Source of the DNA: Prolixibacteraceae bacterium
Lineage (GTDB): Bacteria; Bacteroidota; Bacteroidia; Bacteroidales; Prolixibacteraceae
DNA: 8,272 nt
Assembly (NCBI GenBank): GCA_017998095.1
Contig: JAGODU010000171.1
Span: 1-8,272 of the forward strand
Direction of reading: 5' to 3'
The first letter of the stretch is position 1. Each line of letters opens with the position of its first letter. The notes beneath the pieces are model-generated. The model did no database searches. It was not told the origin of the DNA and saw only the letters and a list, made by a program, of their open reading frames with translations. A program made the position numbers and the translations under genes. Positions 7,248 through 8,272 of the stretch are shown here, one piece after another.

Positions 7248-7334
7248 ATGCTAATCTGGCCTCTAGTTATTATTTGTGCTTATTTGTTAATAAGGTATGC
7301 AATAAAACGATTTGAATCCGGAAACAAGGATTAA
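7248..7334 (+). CDS. Candidate CydX-like single-span microprotein of the cyd operon
   Basis: A 28-codon reading frame downstream of cydB, beginning MLIWPLVIICAYLL and ending IKRFESGNKD before a TAA stop. It encodes one hydrophobic helix (about residues 1-16) and then a charged tail. E. coli CydX (37 residues, also encoded after cydB) has one N-terminal helix followed by a tail containing HVESGKA, so the tail FESGNK resembles it. The match is short and could be chance. AGGGA at 7235-7239, 8 bp before the ATG, is a plausible ribosome binding site and favours this start. An in-frame ATG at 7224 would give 36 residues, nearer to CydX in length, but without well-spaced initiation signals. A different frame overlaps it (ATG 7196, 39 codons) but encodes nothing recognisable. 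If real, it would be a small structural subunit of the oxidase. The family assignment is inference. Confidence 0.5.
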   Translation: MLIWPLVIICAYLLIRYAIKRFESGNKD

Positions 7335-7338
7335 TTTA

Positions 7339-8019
7339 CTATTTCTTATTTTTTTTATTTCGTTTTATGAACAAGAATATGCTATAGATTATTAGTATTA
7401 TTCCAATTACAAAAATTGGCCAAAAGAATTTTTCAGAATTATAATTTCTAATTGAACTTTCACTGTTTGCAATATTTATTTCTCTTCCATAAATAAATTG
7501 ATTAATTGTAAACGAAGTGAAGATTAATATTAATCCCAGTATCAAAAACAATAATTCTTTAAATTTGAAATGAAGATATCTGATTTTAGATGAAAAGTTT
7601 ATTAAAGCTATTGAAAGTGAGATCATTATAACAGATGCAATAATGGGAGCAAGCACCGGGCCAGTCCAGACTACAGGAACCATAAAAAGCAAATCCATTG
7701 TAAAAAATGATTCAGGCCATCCAATGAATATTTTTAAAAATATATAATAAAAAATATCCCAAATTGCAAAGTTGTATAAGAACCAGGCAAATCTCTCTAT
7801 TCCCCTTTTACCAATTAAAAAGGCAATTGAAATCAACATGATCAAAGAGAATATTTCTCTGAAAATTTCTATTAATAATAATGGATGTTTTATGGTTTGT
7901 AAGGGAAAAGAGAAACCATCTGGATAAGCAATTTCTCGCAGGTAAATTACAACTGAACTTTCAAAAAAGCCCATTGAAATTGCAAAAATGGCAGACCATA
8001 TGAGTGTTTTATAATTCAT
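7339..8019 (-). CDS. Polytopic membrane protein of unknown function
   Basis: A 226-residue protein with about six to seven hydrophobic helices (roughly 7-24, 53-70, 78-98, 108-140 as a pair, 156-174, 200-218) and a lysine-rich C-terminal tail, so it is an inner-membrane protein with a cytoplasmic C-terminus. It contains segments that look conserved rather than merely hydrophobic: FESSVVIYLREIAYPDGF (19-36), EIFREI (51-56), WDIFYYIFLK (87-96), GWPESFFTMD (100-109), and VPVVWTGPVLAP (114-125). I recall this pattern from uncharacterised membrane proteins in several phyla, but I know no function. E20, R28, E29, D88 and E103 lie in or near predicted helices, which suggests transport or catalysis rather than a purely structural role; this is inference. 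It probably shares a transcript with the hydrolase gene 41 bp upstream. Its stop is 4 bp from that of the convergent microprotein. Confidence 0.8.
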   Translation of the reverse strand: MNYKTLIWSAIFAISMGFFESSVVIYLREIAYPDGFSFPLQTIKHPLLLIEIFREIFSLIMLISIAFLIGKRGIERFAWFLYNFAIWDIFYYIFLKIFIGWPESFFTMDLLFMVPVVWTGPVLAPIIASVIMISLSIALINFSSKIRYLHFKFKELLFLILGLILIFTSFTINQFIYGREINIANSESSIRNYNSEKFFWPIFVIGIILIIYSIFLFIKRNKKNKK

Positions 8020-8060
8020 TTTGCACTCAAAATAAATGAAATTTTAAGTTATATAATTGT

Positions 8061-8272
8061 TCAATCAGTATTTTTTTTCAACCATTTTATAAATAATTCA
8101 GGCCATTCTCTCGCTGCAGGGTAAATACTCCTTAATCCGTATCCATGTCCTCCTTCCTGATAGAAATGTAACTCTACAGGTATGTTTTTATCTTTTAAAG
8201 CACTAGTCATTACCAGACTACTATTTCCATATTTATCATCAATACATCCGAATATTAAAAAAGGAGGCTCAT
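8061..8272 (-). CDS. Alpha/beta hydrolase (esterase/peptidase-type), C-terminal fragment
   Basis: The minus-strand frame entering from the window's right edge encodes the last 69 residues of a protein ending at TGA 8061-8063. It reads EPPFLIFGCIDDKYG at the start, then a strand IPVELHFYQEGGHGYGL, and ends with a helix REWPELFIKWLKK. This is the C-terminal quarter of an alpha/beta hydrolase of the acetyl-esterase or prolyl-oligopeptidase-like group. The aspartate of the GCIDD loop (residue 11 or 12 of the fragment) and H42 in GGHGYG would be the acid and the histidine of the catalytic triad. The nucleophile elbow lies outside the window, so substrate class cannot be judged. The next gene on this strand begins 41 bp downstream, suggesting an operon. 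The fragment is cut by the window edge, not visibly truncated. Confidence 0.82.
   Translation of the reverse strand, partial: EPPFLIFGCIDDKYGNSSLVMTSALKDKNIPVELHFYQEGGHGYGLRSIYPAAREWPELFIKWLKKNTD

Noticed and set aside
7196..7315. A 39-codon plus-strand frame (MSINYKTSG...) overlapping the CydX-like peptide in another frame
   Set aside because: It has no ribosome binding site, no recognisable domain and no clear membrane span. The overlapping frame has a far better hydrophobic pattern and initiation signal.
7315..7332. AATCC/GGATT 5-bp hairpin at the junction of the two convergent genes near 7334
   Set aside because: The stem is only 5 bp and lies within codons of the small peptide. T-rich DNA follows on both strands, but the stem is too weak to call a terminator.

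Overview
The window looks like chromosomal DNA from a member of the Bacteroidota. It is AT-rich, and most genes lack a strong Shine-Dalgarno sequence. The cytochrome bd operon opens with a DUF4492-type microprotein and contains a CydB of the Bacteroidota kind. The cytochrome c maturation protein has the frame expected of the C-terminal half of a fused ResB/CcsA protein. One sequence fits the Bacteroidota -7 promoter element (TAnnTTTG). This assignment is an inference from gene content and protein style; there is no rRNA in the window.

Layout. (1) 2-928, plus strand: 3' part of a CcsA-type cytochrome c maturation protein, cut by the window edge. It ends at a perfect 12-bp hairpin shared with a convergent gene. 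(2) 985-1752, minus strand: AIM24/TIGR00266-family protein. (3) 1872-2696, plus strand: a small thioredoxin-like protein and a hot-dog acyl-CoA thioesterase. (4) 2824-4068, plus strand: a divergent class I isoprenoid-synthase-like protein with two recognisable Asp-rich motifs, followed by a rho-independent terminator. (5) 4262-7182, plus strand: the cytochrome bd quinol oxidase operon (DUF4492 microprotein, cydA, cydB), probably continued by an unannotated 28-36 residue single-span peptide ending at 7334. (6) 7339-8272, minus strand: a polytopic membrane protein of unknown function, preceded 41 bp upstream by the C-terminal end of an alpha/beta hydrolase that runs off the window.

How the genes fit together. 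The cyd genes encode a terminal oxidase that reduces O2 at low concentration with electrons from quinol. The ccsA gene serves covalent heme attachment to exported cytochromes c, so both ends of the window touch respiration, but they are separate transcription units. The most novel candidates are the microprotein after cydB, which resembles CydX in size, topology and position, and the isoprenoid-synthase-like protein. The latter's second motif has the spacing of squalene/phytoene synthases, yet carries the DDxxD of prenyl-diphosphate synthases. I saw no mobile elements, CRISPR arrays, tRNA or rRNA genes.
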